From contig JAVYIG010000632.1 of assembly GCA_035222895.1 (NCBI GenBank), forward strand, positions 310,001 to 374,000: a stretch of 64,000 nucleotides of DNA, given 5' to 3'. Source of the stretch: Strongylocentrotus droebachiensis. Taxonomy: Eukaryota; Echinodermata; Echinoidea; Camarodonta; Strongylocentrotidae. Position numbers and translations under genes: made by a program. The notes under the pieces were generated by a model. It saw nothing but the letters and a program-made list of their open reading frames with translations, was not told where the DNA came from and made no database searches. Position 1 is the first letter of the stretch, and the number at the start of each line of letters is the position of its first letter. Positions 1-11,052 of this stretch are shown piece after piece.

Positions 1-1040
1 AAAGCGTTCAATCCCCATGAAATTCTAACTCTATTACAGATGGAATGCTATCACTCTGGTATTTCTTAACCCACATCTTGTAACCCATACAAGCGCTATT
101 TAATCTTTATTATATTCAGAATAAAATCCCAGTAGGTCCTTAAATTTACGTTCTCTTTTATTTCATGAGCTCTACAGGCTTCCTAATGACTTATTATAGT
201 ATTTTCTTTCTTTTCTTCCCCTTTCCAAGCAATCCTCTTTTCCATTATATGCCCCCCCCCCATGGACTGGTCCATGGTCCCCCTTATCTCCTGTCTTGCC
301 TGATATCTTTCTGATCTCTCTCTCAAATGTTCTCCCTCCCTAATAACTTCTGACCATATTCCTCACTATGGCTATTATTCTCTTCATCACAAGCTAATAA
401 AGCGCTTACCACCTATTTTAAGCGCTATAAAAACAAAATACAAAGATAAACAATTACATATATTTAACAAAACAAAAAATTACAAATAAACCTACAAATT
501 ACAATACATATGAAATATACATCAATGTGAACAGAGTAAGTTAATCATCAAAAGCAATTTTGAATAAGTTTTGTTAATTAGTTGACAGTCCGATTAGTCC
601 AGTTTAAACTAAGATCATCTACAGACATTAAAACAATCAACAATGATTGTTGTTTAAATGGGCTCTTTGAAATGGCAATTGTTTACCAGACAAAAGCAAG
701 TTTTATTTTACCTAAAACCTATCTCGTTGGTTGCAATCAGTAAACAAGCTTTACTTAAAGGCAACTTCATTTAACTCACTCAAATCAACATCTCCACAAA
801 TGTTTTCTATTTGAGATGAAGATTGAAGGAGCAATTAGGGCTAAGAATGACTTTCTTTTCTCTCATTTTAGCTGACAATTCATTCCAGCATTTATCAATT
901 AGGCCACTTGAGTTGCCATCTCTGCCTAAAGCAAAGCAGCTCATTCCATTTATCTCACTTGTTGGCAAACATTTCTCCCTCGCTCACACTTACAGGACAT
1001 ATTGCATAGATTAGGCCCTATTTGTTACCTGAGAGGTAAA
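1..1040. other. Non-coding, mostly unique AT-rich DNA
   Basis: No gene is seen. The stretch holds a run of C at about 251-260 next to a perfect palindrome CCATGGAC-TG-GTCCATGG (260-277), and a short fragment at about 390-430 with the AAGCGCTTACCACC motif that recurs near 18.54 kb and looks like a worn SINE end. The 63-residue open frame at 823-1014 has no recognisable domain and I do not call it a gene. Confidence 0.6.
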
Positions 1041-1884
1041 AGGCCCTTCTTCATCAGATCGAAGTTGCAAAATAACCTGCTATCTGATACCCTTTTCTAA
1101 CTGCACCGATTTTCATCGGATGCATCCGGACGCATCCGATGAAAGTGGCAGTTAGAAAGCAACAGAGGAGAAAAAGGCGATTAAATAGCCGATGAAAAGA
1201 AGAGAAATAGGCGATTAAATTCTCCTGCTCAAGAGCAGGAGAAATTCTCATTCTATCGGTGTGACACCGATGAAACGTGCAGTTAGAAAACGTTCGGGAG
1301 AAAAAGGCGATTAAAACAGCGATTAAAATGGTCAAAGATCGCAGTATACGCGCGCTTTATCGTAACCAGCTGTGTTTGTTGACTTATGGTTGAACATGCT
1401 GCATGCTAGCTAGATGGAGCGCGGGCTTAATAATTACGCAATAATTCTTCACTTCCGGCAAGGGCTCGCCACAGCGAGTGAATTTCACCGGCAGTTAGAA
1501 AACGACAGGGGGAAAACTGCGGTTTCACCTTTGTTTACATAAGGAAAATTCAATCTGTATTTTCATCGGTGTGACTCCGATAGAGTGCAGTTAGAAAAGG
1601 GTATGAACTAGCCCAATCTCAAATTAGCCAGCTAATTTATGTTGTCATCAGCCTGCAGTTGCAATTAGCGGGTTATTTGGTCGAGAAAATATCTCAAGAA
1701 ATCTTGGTCTTGTTTCCAAATAAGCCTGCTATTTGGGAAACAGCGGGCTAATTTGCGCCCGTCTTCATCTAGTTTGTGATGAGCGTATCGGTCCAGTGAA
1801 GACGCAATTTCGAGCTTCGGGACAATATCCTGAGTCTGAATATAGCGGGTTATTTTGCAACTTCGGTCTGATGAGGACAGGCCT
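1041..1884 (+). mobile_element. E-family MITE (copy 1), split by a nested element
   Basis: The outer halves 1041-1089 and 1602-1884 form one inverted-repeat element of about 330 bp. Its ends read AGGCCCTTCTTCATCAGATC and, on the other strand, AGGCCTGTCCTCATCAGACC, followed on both sides by a match around GTTGCAAAATAACC. Its body shares GCAATTAGCGGG-type segments with the elements at 16777-17163 and 20231-20596. The interruption at 1090-1601 is a separate insertion. No coding capacity is visible. Confidence 0.8.
1090..1601. mobile_element. Nested 512-bp inverted-repeat element at a TA target
   Basis: Ends are CCCTTTTCTAACTGCAC and its reverse complement GTGCAGTTAGAAAAGGG, flanked on each side by TA (1088-1089 and 1602-1603), consistent with a TA target duplication as in the Tc1/mariner superfamily. 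The terminal motif GCAGTTAGAAA recurs inside at about 1149, 1279 and 1491, and ATCGGTGTGACxCCGAT palindromes occur twice. There is no transposase frame, so it is non-autonomous. Confidence 0.8.
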
Positions 1885-2702
1885 ATAGTGAATAAGAAAA
1901 TGTGTGGAAGACATGTCCTAAGTGGCACGATGGTTCCCAAACTGAGTATTTCTACTACAGATTTCAAATGTGTTTGAAAATCTGTTTATCTCACAGAGAC
2001 AATTTCCTTCGTTCACAATATTCTGGAGAAGTCCTTGTAAATATTCTGGTTTCATATTTCTTGAAACTTTTCACCAGTATTCACCTAACATACATCTGCA
2101 TCAAAGTAAAAGATAACTTTCCATTCGAAACAACTCTAGCTTTCTATTGATTAAACAACAACAAAATTCTCTGGTGCATTCATGTACAATGGCTTACAAT
2201 ACATTTTCTATCCCTCTTTTCCAGTTTTTCAGTGAAGTGGTTCAGCTATTTAGAGCAAGACTGCACTTTGCTCCTCTGTCTTGGACATAAGAAGGCTCGA
2301 CCAAAAAACTACTCCGATAAGGTAAAGAAAGGATTATCTTATGTGAACTCACCTAATGTCATGAAGAAAGATACCATCATTCAGACCATAGGCGGTCCGC
2401 TCTAACCCATGCCCTTAAATTTGTCGCGCAATGAGTGATGAGAGGGGAACCCTGCCTGCGCGCCCCGCCCTTGGGATTAATTAAAATCATATCTGGATGA
2501 AATCGACCAGCGCCACCAAGGAAAATACATTGAATACCACTACATGAAAACATGTCAGGCGGGTTGATGGCTCACATTAAATAGCAATCGTGTGTAATCT
2601 TAGGGCATGACCACCAACAATCAGGCTAAGGAAAGGACAAAGTGGGAGATTGTTGTTCGGGTTATATTAGAGAGAGGGGTGGGTCTAATAATCAGGGATG
2701 AA
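1885..2702. other. Non-coding stretch with one GC-rich patch
   Basis: Nothing gene-like is seen. A short GC- and CpG-richer patch at about 2390-2475 contains a CCCCGCCC box. An 82-residue open frame at 1902-2150 begins inside the E-family element and has no domain. Confidence 0.5.
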
Positions 2703-2719
2703 AGAGAGGGAGAGAGAGA

Positions 2720-2769
<50 letters not shown>

Positions 2770-2940
2770 AAGATGGAGAGATAAAGAGAGAGGAGAGAAA
2801 GAAAGATATATATAAAGAGAGAGAAGAGAAGAGAAAGAGAGAGAGAGAGAGAGAGAGATAGAGAATAGAGAAAGTTCGAGAAGAGAGAAAATGGGAAAGA
2901 CAAAAGAAAAAAAAAGAAGAGGGAGAGGAGAGGGAGAAAG
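2703..2940. repeat. GA microsatellite, interrupted
   Basis: Nearly pure purine on the + strand: long AGAG runs broken by short variants (GGGAGAGAAAG, AAGAGAAG). The Arg/Glu-rich and Ser/Leu-rich open frames here are compositional. Confidence 0.97.
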
Positions 2941-3400
2941 AGTAAAAACAGGATCGTCTTACTCTGAACTCACTCTTGTCCGAACCATCAAAGTGAAATC
3001 ATCATCTCAAATAATTCTCAATATGTCATTTGATATTTGGTACATTGACCATGAAACAAACATATCAATCTGATTCTTTTTCACATTGAACTGTTCTAAT
3101 TAAATAATGAAATATTACAAAAAAATCCACAATCTCTTGCATTTTTACCCAGTACGTGTCCTCTTCTTTTCAGAGGGGTCAACATCAACATTACCTGGAG
3201 CACTACTACCTAAGAGACTGTAAAACAGCTCTCAGTATGAGGAAAAAGCATTTTAGTTCTCTCCTAACACTCTTACAGTTTCCCTCTGACAATAGACCAA
3301 ACACCTTTATCCTGCAGACTTCCTGGCTTTAGCATTTGACTCCATTCTCAAGACCTTGTTACACCTTTCTTTCCCCTCCGGCTAAATAATTCACCTGAAC
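2941..3400. other. Non-coding stretch, no feature seen
   Basis: AT-rich DNA with pyrimidine-biased parts. I see no gene, tandem repeat or inverted repeat here. Confidence 0.5.
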
Positions 3401-3650
3401 TAACCAATCAGCAATCTACTTTCAAACACAGCCACCAACCCCTCAAGGCACTTTCCAACAATGCCTCTGATTGGTCGACGCATTGTCCTATCCTTTTTAG
3501 CTTTGTTTTTCCAAAACACTTTTTCCGGCTTTCGCTACAATAGTCGCCGATGCCGTGGGACACGTTTTCGGCATGAAGAAATCAACAGCGCTTTACGAAA
3601 ATGTTTGGGCAGCAATTTTGAGCGTTTTGGAATGTAAAGCCCGCCGTACC

Positions 3651-3690
3651 CCCAAGTCTATTTTTTCATTTGATGAAAAAAAAACTTGGG
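3651..3690. repeat. 40-bp near-perfect palindrome (hairpin)
   Basis: CCCAAGT-CTA-TTTTTTCAT pairs with ATGAAAAAA-AA-ACTTGGG around a TTG centre. It lies in a locally CpG-richer patch (about 3470-3720) that has a CCAAT box at about 3406 and an inverted one (ATTGG) at about 3470. Whether it is regulatory is unknown. Confidence 0.75.
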
Positions 3691-3799
3691 TGACTCGCAC
3701 GCACCTGTATACATATCGATTAAGAAATCCTACACAACACATTTTGAGTTTCCTATGTAAACCCTTTGTACTTTATCTGCAAACACTTTGAAAAGTTGA

Positions 3800-4290
3800 T
3801 TCATCACAAAAGTAGTGTTGCTTTCGATCGCTTCCTGGCTTTATATATATGCATGACCTAGAGTCAGTAAACTCTGATTGAATTCAAGTCCTCTATGCTC
3901 TTGATCTCCTCCTCTACACTTTAGTACAGACTTACTTCCTCCGGCCTCCCCCTTTCACTCTCTGCGTTTTTTATATTTCTGTATTTTCTTATGTTCTTGC
4001 TTGTCTGTGCAGTCCGTTACCTACATGTGAATATGGAACTTCTGGGCAAAGTTTTTTAATTAAATAATATTTCTAAGTTATTTACATAAATTGTTGGTAG
4101 GAACGGAGGGGTCTTGTCTAAAAATGATGGGGAATTTGTATGTCACATTTAATTTGAAACGTGGTAAAATCAATCTCAAGTGATATGGACAATACCGGTA
4201 AGATAATTAACCAAATAATTCTAAACATTGACATTCGAAAATAATCATGTGAGGGTTTCACAGTTTCTAAATTGATGGATTGATGGATGG
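3800..4290. other. Non-coding stretch, no feature seen
   Basis: AT-rich. The only local structure is a short GATG(GATG) run at about 4270-4300. No gene is visible. Confidence 0.5.
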
Positions 4291-4299
4291 ATGGATGAA

Positions 4300-4385
4300 A
4301 GGATAGTGCACTTGTAACGAGGTGCCTGGTCGAAATACTCCCCAGGGAGTGGAGCATGTGCACTATGCATTTATCCTTCAAGAAT
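4300..4385 (+). repeat. SINE-like fragment (S2 group)
   Basis: Contains CCCCAGGGAGTGGAGCATGT followed by GCACTATGC. The same core recurs at about 43240 and, inverted, at about 51450. Shared only as a fragment, with no complete 5' head here. Confidence 0.55.
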
Positions 4386-4439
4386 ACAATATCAAAAGGG
4401 AATATCCATCTTACAGAGTATGAGGATAGGTCGACAGAT

Positions 4440-4612
4440 GGAGAGCAAGCGCTGAAGAGAGCAAATCATGAAAGGAAGCAAAAGAAAGATATAAAGAGCA
4501 AGAGAACGATAGAGAGAAAGACAGAGAGATAGAGAGAGAGAGAGAGAGAGAGGGGGAGAAAGATAAAGAGAGAGAGAGGGACAGAAAGATAGACAGAGGG
4601 GGATAGAAAAGA
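4440..4612. repeat. GA microsatellite, interrupted
   Basis: Purine-rich GAGA repeats on the + strand, densest at 4505-4590. The Ser/Leu-rich minus-strand frames come from it. Confidence 0.95.
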
Positions 4613-4662
4613 CAAAGGATGTGAGTGGAGCAGATGAACAAAAATGAAGATAAAGCACTTAA

Positions 4663-5028
4663 AGGTAAAGACCAGTATTGGAAACGCCCCAATTTCAAAA
4701 AATGAAATGGAAGCTCTCATTACCAATCATGTGAAAGAATATGTTTTGACTAATACATGATGATAAATAATTTGTAGGGAAACCGCCTACTAATTCATAT
4801 ATTTGGTAAATTTGTTTCTCTCATGGTAAGTGAGAGATATAGGGTAGTCCCATATACATCTTTCTGTGTATAGTGCTTGTAACTTTACGAAGAATGGGAC
4901 AAATTTATTATCATTTTGATGATTTCAGAATCTTGCAGATGCTAGATGCTAGATGATCAACCTTTTCTGATCAATTCCACAACGTTTCTTTCACAATGCA
5001 ATCGCATGACCATAACTAGTCTTTACCT
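4663..5028 (+). mobile_element. A-family MITE, copy 1 (TTAA-flanked)
   Basis: A 366-bp element. It begins AGGTAAAGACCAGT and ends ACTAGTCTTTACCT, exact inverted repeats but for one base, and is flanked by TTAA at 4659-4662 and 5029-5032. The body is highly similar to 13692-14076 and 34590-34956. It has no coding frame. TTAA target duplication is the hallmark of piggyBac and Kolobok transposons, so one of these may move it in trans; this is inference. Confidence 0.92.
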
Positions 5029-5057
5029 TTAAAAAGAGTGAAAAAACTTTCTCTTGC

Positions 5058-5525
5058 CAATAACTGTAGTCTATGCTAAAGTAAACTATCAAGATTACTC
5101 CCAAAAACTAAAAGACGAACAAAAACAAATCCACTTCTTCTCTCCACTTTGTCATTTCCAGCACGCCTCTAGTGTCCAATTCTGTTTGAAAATTTAAAAT
5201 CTGTTACAAATTTCCATTTGAAAAACATTAGACATCATAATAAAAGCTGCGCCATCATATGTAGCATGAAAGGGAGATGTTTTTACAAGCTTATAACCAT
5301 AGTCTATGAGAAAGAAAACTATCAAGATTATACTCCCAAAAACTAAAAGAAAAAAAAAAATCACTTTATCCTCTCCACTTTGTCATTTCCAGCATGCCTC
5401 TAGTGTCCAATTCTGTTTGAAAATTTAAAACCTGTTACAAATTTCCAATTGAAAAGCATTAGACATCATAATAAAAGCTGCGCCATCATATGTAGCATGA
5501 AAGGGAGATGTTTTTACAAGCTTAT
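5058..5525. repeat. 231-bp tandem duplication
   Basis: Two adjacent copies that run from the ACTATCAAGATTA segment to GGAGATGTTTTTACAAGCTT, offset by 231 bp and nearly identical except in an A-rich patch. The unit does not look like a gene. Confidence 0.9.
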
Positions 5526-5737
5526 ACGCAATCAAGCTGTCCCTTGCAGGAAACAAATCGATTACAAAACACCAAGGAAAGTTACAAAAAAGGTTTGGTT
5601 CTTCTATTCATGGTAAAGTTCCTTTCTCTCTTGTTGTATGGTACAGGTGGATAAGAGCATGCACCACAAATAAAATCAAAGTGCTAAAACGAGAACCTTA
5701 TATATCAAAATATTGATTCATTTCATAGAAAACTTAA

Positions 5738-5865
5738 AGCCTATCTGCACTAGTTCGGCCAGGAGGGATTAGACCTCCCTGCATGGTCACTTACAGGTGG
5801 TTATCTCATCAAATCAGCTCTCAATTAACATAAGAAAAAGTAGCTATAAGTTGTGCAGTGGAGCT
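5738..5865 (+). mobile_element. Q-family MITE, copy 1 (TTAA-flanked)
   Basis: A 128-bp element with TTAA at 5734-5737 and 5866-5869. It begins AGCCTATCTGCACTAGT and ends with GTGCAGTGGAGCT, so the ends pair as AGC...TGCAC. It shares GGCCAGGAGG, TTAGACCTCC and CAGCTCTCAATTAACA with the copies at 34101 and 42857. Shorter than those copies because the TATAGAGGG portion is missing. Confidence 0.75.
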
Positions 5866-5869
5866 TTAA

Positions 5870-6240
5870 AGTTGACAACTAAATTATTCATACCCCTTGT
5901 AAATTTCATGTTTTTGTGTTTTTTGTACTAAAAAGTGAAAAGTGGACTGGTTGATTTAGGGCCTTTGTTGAATACTTTTAGATGTAAGCTTTAATATGTC
6001 ACATTCTCAAGAAACATAAAATGGGAAAAAATAATTGTTCACATACTTAAAAAACTTGGCATAATTAAGTTGTTAACTGTATATTTTAACCAACATGTTT
6101 AAGAGCACAAGTAGGCTGTATGCCGATTGATAAAATGCAAGTAAAACAAAAATAGATTCAATACATCAGAACAATGGAATGATGAAAGAGTATTGGAGAA
6201 ATAAAGTGAAAATAGAAAGTATAAAATAGAAAGTATAAAA
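5870..6240. other. Non-coding stretch, no feature seen
   Basis: AT-rich unique-looking DNA without repeats or gene signals. Confidence 0.5.
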
Positions 6241-6279
6241 GAGGGATAAAAACAGCGGGAGCAAGGGAGATAGAGACGA

Positions 6280-6282
<3 letters not shown>

Positions 6283-6363
<81 letters not shown>

Positions 6364-6384
6364 TGAGAGAGAGAGAGAAAGAGA
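6283..6384. repeat. GA microsatellite
   Basis: About 100 bp of GAGA with AAAGAGAAAGAGAAAG interruptions. A second purine-rich patch follows at about 6440-6495. Confidence 0.96.
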
Positions 6385-6499
6385 TAATTTAGAATGGTTA
6401 TCTTTGTCAACAAAAAGAAAGTGAGGCAGGCGGCTTTTGAGGTTGAAAGAAAAAAAGAATGTGAAAGAGAAAAAGAATGTGAGAGAGAGAGATGGTACT

Positions 6500-7460
6500 A
6501 AATAAGCAAAGAACGAAAAAGAGACAAAAACAAGTGCTTCAGTCGATCCCCTCCTTCCCGGAACCCCCGGAACCATGGACCTTCTTAGTAGGTCCATGCC
6601 GGAACAAACTAAACCATGACAGGAATGTCAAGCAGAACATAATGTTGTCCAAAAACAAGTGTATCACTGTCGCCACCAATATTGATCCATCTCCTTGTAT
6701 CCCTTTGTTTCAAAAGCAAAGCAAAGCACAGTCCCACTTGTTGACTTCCTGGTTTGTTGCAAGTAGGTGATAAGCCTTGTTCACAAGTTGGGACGAGAGT
6801 GTTAAAACCGGGACTAAATCAAAGAAAAGCTTAGCTCTGTTTACATAATGTGTTTGCTCTCTAGAAAAACAGGCCACTCCTTCTTCTCTTAATTGTCTCT
6901 CTTCATTACTAATTCAGGGGGAAGTTACTACTGAGGTGCGGTAATTTTTTCTTTGCTTTTGGGGTGCTGTTCTGTGGAGAAATAAAAATACATTCAGCCA
7001 CTGCTGTGCTCGAAAAGAAAAATACATACAATATTTAATGAGTTATGAAACGAAGATACAGTTAGAAGGTCCATCTTCAGTGGCTCCAGTTTTCAAAATA
7101 CACTGCTGACTCTGATCAGGAGAAAAAAACACTCGCCCCGATCACGATTATCTTAATTCACAGTGAATAATTTATGCAAATAGCGAGATATTTTACATAG
7201 CATCTCAGAATTTGGCTCAGGCTATCAATTATCCCAAGTAAACTAAGGTGTGTTCGTGAACTTGGCCACAGTAAATAGAGTCGATTAGTTGGCTAATTGG
7301 CCAGTAGAGATACAAACTGTGACTGGGAATTGGCTCATGGAGACAAGGAATTGTCAACCTCAGACAAGTTTTGAGAAGTCCTGATTGGTCTCATATCGCA
7401 AGCTTCTGCTATACTTGTATAATGGACAAGCACAATTAAAACCAGAAAGAGCGAGGGATG
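6500..7460. other. Non-coding stretch with one small inverted repeat
   Basis: CATGGACC pairs with GGTCCATG at about 6573-6599 inside a GC-richer patch. Otherwise nothing is recognised. The 92-residue frame at 6492-6770 shows no domain. Confidence 0.5.
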
Positions 7461-7464
7461 GACA

Positions 7465-7600
<136 letters not shown>

Positions 7601-7983
7601 AGGAATGGGAGGAGATAACAATTAACATCTTGAAATAATATAAGAAGGAAAGTTTTAAAGAGTTTGAGAGATGAAGAGAATTAAAGAGAGATTTGACAAT
7701 CCAACATGGAGATCACTGTTTACTCAACTAAAAGAACTCTTTTAGAATAGTATTGGTTCTTGCTAAACATCGTCCGGGGTTGTTCTTTTCCTCTCGAGTA
7801 CTTCTTTTATATTCTTACTGGGCGAGACAAAAGATGTGAATCGGAATGATGGTTTAATTGAGAGTAATTGGAGGTCACAAAAACCAGGAGAACAATTGAA
7901 CAAGCTATCACACAATGGCCTAATGCTTTCAATTCAATTAGAATGAAAGACTGCGAGTAAATATGGCTTTTAAAGGGGAAGTC

Positions 7984-8312
7984 GACCCTGATATTAAGTT
8001 GGTTTTTAATGTATGCTGAAAAAATGAGAGAAACAGGTCAGTGAAAGTTTGAGCAGGATTTGATTAAAAATAAGAAAGTTAAGAATTTTTGAAGTTGCGA
8101 TCTATCAAACACGAATTGGCAACTCTGTGATGTATCTTGTGAGGTCCCTGCCCATTTGCTCTTTATTCTTTACTTGTACAAATTCAGAACTTTCTATTTT
8201 CCATAAAGAAAAATTTCAAAGCTACATGCACCCTTAATATAATTATTGCAAATATACTGCTTTGTTCTGCTTTTTTTTAAATACCAGCTAATTATGAGGG
8301 TGGACTTGCCCT
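7984..8312 (+). mobile_element. D-family MITE (TTAA-flanked)
   Basis: A 329-bp element. It begins AGGGGAAGTCGACCCT and ends AGGGTGGACTTGCCCT, an inverted repeat with few mismatches, with TTAA at 7980-7983 and 8313-8316. The internal segment AATTGGCAACTCTGTGA is shared with 23186-23600. Non-coding. Confidence 0.88.
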
Positions 8313-8316
8313 TTAA

Positions 8317-8785
8317 CTCAGGCCAAACAACCAGTTTATTCAATTAGAATTGTTTCTCAAAACCTTGCAGTTGTCCAAGATATCGTTACTGCTCTGTATT
8401 GCACAGGCCTTTGACTTTATGTTGTAATGAAATTCTCATGATGCCGTCTGAAAAAAACAAGCCTTATTGTTTATACATCAGATGATGAGAAAGTGCAGAA
8501 AAATCTCTTTAACTTTTCATAACAGCTACTTTGTGAACCATTTAAAAAAAACTCCCAATTATCTGTCTAAAATTGATGGTTGGTAGCTCCTAAATTTGTG
8601 GAGTTTGACTGACTGTTGGATATGGAGGCAATGGGGATGTAGAGGTATGCTTACACCAATGTTGTCAATTAGAAGTGAAGTTGTAGCACCAATACTGTCA
8701 TCACTGTCAATAGCCAAGTCTAACATCTCAATTATAACCTTTAGAATGCATCCACCCCTCCCTTGGGGGGTCAACCATCACTTGA
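8317..8785. other. Non-coding stretch, no feature seen
   Basis: Overlapping open frames of 71 residues (minus) and 130 residues (plus) exist, but neither has a domain and the longer one runs into a GA repeat and an inverted-repeat element. Confidence 0.5.
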
Positions 8786-8787
8786 CA

Positions 8788-8792
8788 GACAC

Positions 8793-8823
<31 letters not shown>

Positions 8824-8831
8824 AAGAGAGA
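8788..8831. repeat. Short GA microsatellite
   Basis: GAGA tract that ends directly at the border of the inverted-repeat element at 8832. Confidence 0.93.
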
Positions 8832-9090
8832 GCAATTCAAGGGTTCGGTGACACAAAGACGAAACTCCATATTTTGCCAAAATGAGTATCTAATATCAAA
8901 ATGTTCAGAAAAATGTGGGCTTTCCAGGAAACACAAAGACTTAACTCCACCCAACACCCCATTGAAGTCAATGGCTAGTGAAACATAGACATAACTCCTG
9001 AAGGCCCAAGTGCTCAGTGACACATAAACCACTTTTTCTCCAAATGGCCAAAATGGAGTTACGTCTTTGCGTCACTGACCCCTCAAATTC
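8832..9090. mobile_element. 259-bp inverted-repeat element (M)
   Basis: The left end GTGACACAAAGACGAAACTC and the right end read on the other strand GTGACGCAAAGACGTAACTC pair over about 40 bp, continuing into CCATATTTTGCC / CCATTTTGGCC. Diverged inner copies ACACAAAGACTTAACTCC and ACATAGACATAACTCC lie between. Non-coding. No clear target duplication was found. Confidence 0.75.
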
Positions 9091-9269
9091 TGGATTAACT
9101 AGTGAATGAGACCATGATGAGACAAAGACTTGGTAGATCTTGTGTCCAAGAGCTGTAAGAAGTAGTTTGTGGTATTGTAAGTGGTCTGAGAGATGTGCCA
9201 ATATTGGGCAAGCCAGCTACCTGAAAGGTCTTAGCTCTCAAGATGTAGAACAAAACAAGATGAAGGAGA

Positions 9270-9390
9270 TGAGAGGATGGATGGAAGGATGGATGAGAGA
9301 TGGAGGGGAGAGATAGAGGGGAGAGATAGAGGGGAGAGATAGAATGGAGGGGGAATTAAAGATAGAGCGAGAGAGAGAGAGAGAAAGGAA
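9270..9390. repeat. Purine-rich minisatellite and GA tract
   Basis: GGGGAGAGATAGA repeated in tandem at about 9303-9350, then a short GAGA run at 9366-9384. Confidence 0.85.
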
Positions 9391-10840
9391 GAGTATGGTA
9401 TGACACACTACCAATAGCCCCCCACCACAGGGGTGATAGTGAAGACGGAAAAAAAAGGCATCTAACAACATTCCCCCCCCCCCCTTTGAGTAAGAAAATT
9501 GGGGGGGGGGGGATGGGGCAAACTGGGAAAAATCAGGAAAATCAGGGGGGGGGGGAATACAAAAAATAAGGAAAAGAAATCAGGAAAAAAGAAGAAGATT
9601 TAAATCTGGTAATTATCAGACCTGCCACCATGATTTTATTGATATAGATGATTTTTTGGGGGGATTGTCCCTTTTACCTGTTCAAATCTAAACAAAATAA
9701 TGATTGCGTTATTCACCTCAATAATCCATGTAACCAAATACACGTGTAGATTGCGAAGGACATCTATATATTTTTTTCTTCAACATCTACAAACCATTGA
9801 TGGATGGCTAGCATCTCCAAAACCTACTACCAAATTTGATTTAAAACATCTTACAATGTCATGTCATAAACAACCTTTATGCAAGAAGATATGCCAGAAG
9901 TGAGCAAAAGTGACTCGTGACGGTGTAAATAGGGGGAGGGGGAAGTCATAGGATGCTTATTTGCTGCTCAAACTCCTCCTAGCCACACAAATAATGGAAT
10001 TAATTGGGTGGAAAATCACTTCTATCTCTCAACCTTGCATTCAGCTCTTCAAGAGCCCCCCTTTATCCTTTCACAATTGTTCCCTAAGAACATTGACAAA
10101 TAGCACGGAGCGTTCTCCACCCCAATTTCTGAATGTTCACCTCAACGAAGAGGGGAACTAAACTAATCCACAACATGTATATTTGCATCCTCCTGATTGC
10201 GTGTGTGGTAAGAACTTCAAATACTGGAAATCAACTCCGGTCTTTTGATTGGTTTGAATGGGGGCAAGAATAGAGAGCATTTAAGGAGGGGAATATTTGT
10301 TGAGTATAAACAGCTTCTGTATACCATCATTGTGGATTTCTAAAGAAAGTGGAGTTTTGGTTGGGCTAATCAATGTACCCTCCCTATATAGGTCCTGAAC
10401 TATGCAAAGACGGTCCATTCTATGTGATTTAAAGATGAAGGAGGATAAAAATGAATCGAACCAAGTAAAGAAAAAAATTAACAAATAGTGTATACCTAGC
10501 AACTCTAAAAATTGACTACCAAATTGGATTCAATGAATCTTTCTAGTCTATCTTACACACACTCTTTTGGTAGTACAGAATTAATTCATTATCCTAAGCA
10601 TGAAAAAAAACCTTAATCAACTTACCTATAGGATGGTAGAAAACATTGCCATGATGAAAAGTCAAAGGTTGGGTGGAGAGCAGGGGGAAAAAAGAGAAAG
10701 AGAAAATACCATTAACTAAAGTCAATTTGAGACTCAACATTTCAGGACTGGAATGATTCTCAAAGAAATTTGTATCATCATCATTACCATCTTTACAAAT
10801 GTCATCCCCCTCATTATAATTGTCATCATCACCCTCGTCC
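9391..10840. other. Non-coding stretch with poly-C and poly-G runs
   Basis: C-run at about 9472-9484 and G-runs at about 9501-9512 and 9545-9555; the rest is AT-rich. Small open frames (67, 66 and 73 residues) have no recognisable features. Confidence 0.5.
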
Positions 10841-10841
10841 T

Positions 10842-11052
10842 CACCACCACCACCACCACCACCACCACCACCACCACCACCACCACCACCACCACCACCA
10901 CCACCACCACCACCACCACCACCACCACCACCACCACCACCACCACCACCACCACCACCACCACCACCACCACCACCACCACCACCACCACCACCACCAC
11001 CACCACCACCACCACCACCACCACCACCACCACCACCACCACCACCACCACC
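10842..11052. repeat. (CAC)n microsatellite, about 70 units, essentially uninterrupted
   Basis: About 210 bp of the trinucleotide ACC/CAC. All six frames are stop-free, giving homopolymeric His, Pro, Thr, Gly, Val and Trp frames. These are artefacts. Confidence 0.98.

Noticed and set aside
2607-2903. Arg/Glu-rich and Ser/Leu-rich frames in GA tracts (here and at 4.4, 6.2, 7.4, 17.3, 25.8, 27.7, 60.8, 61.6 and 63.4 kb)
   Set aside because: Dinucleotide repeats encode alternating two-residue patterns in every frame; these are not genes.
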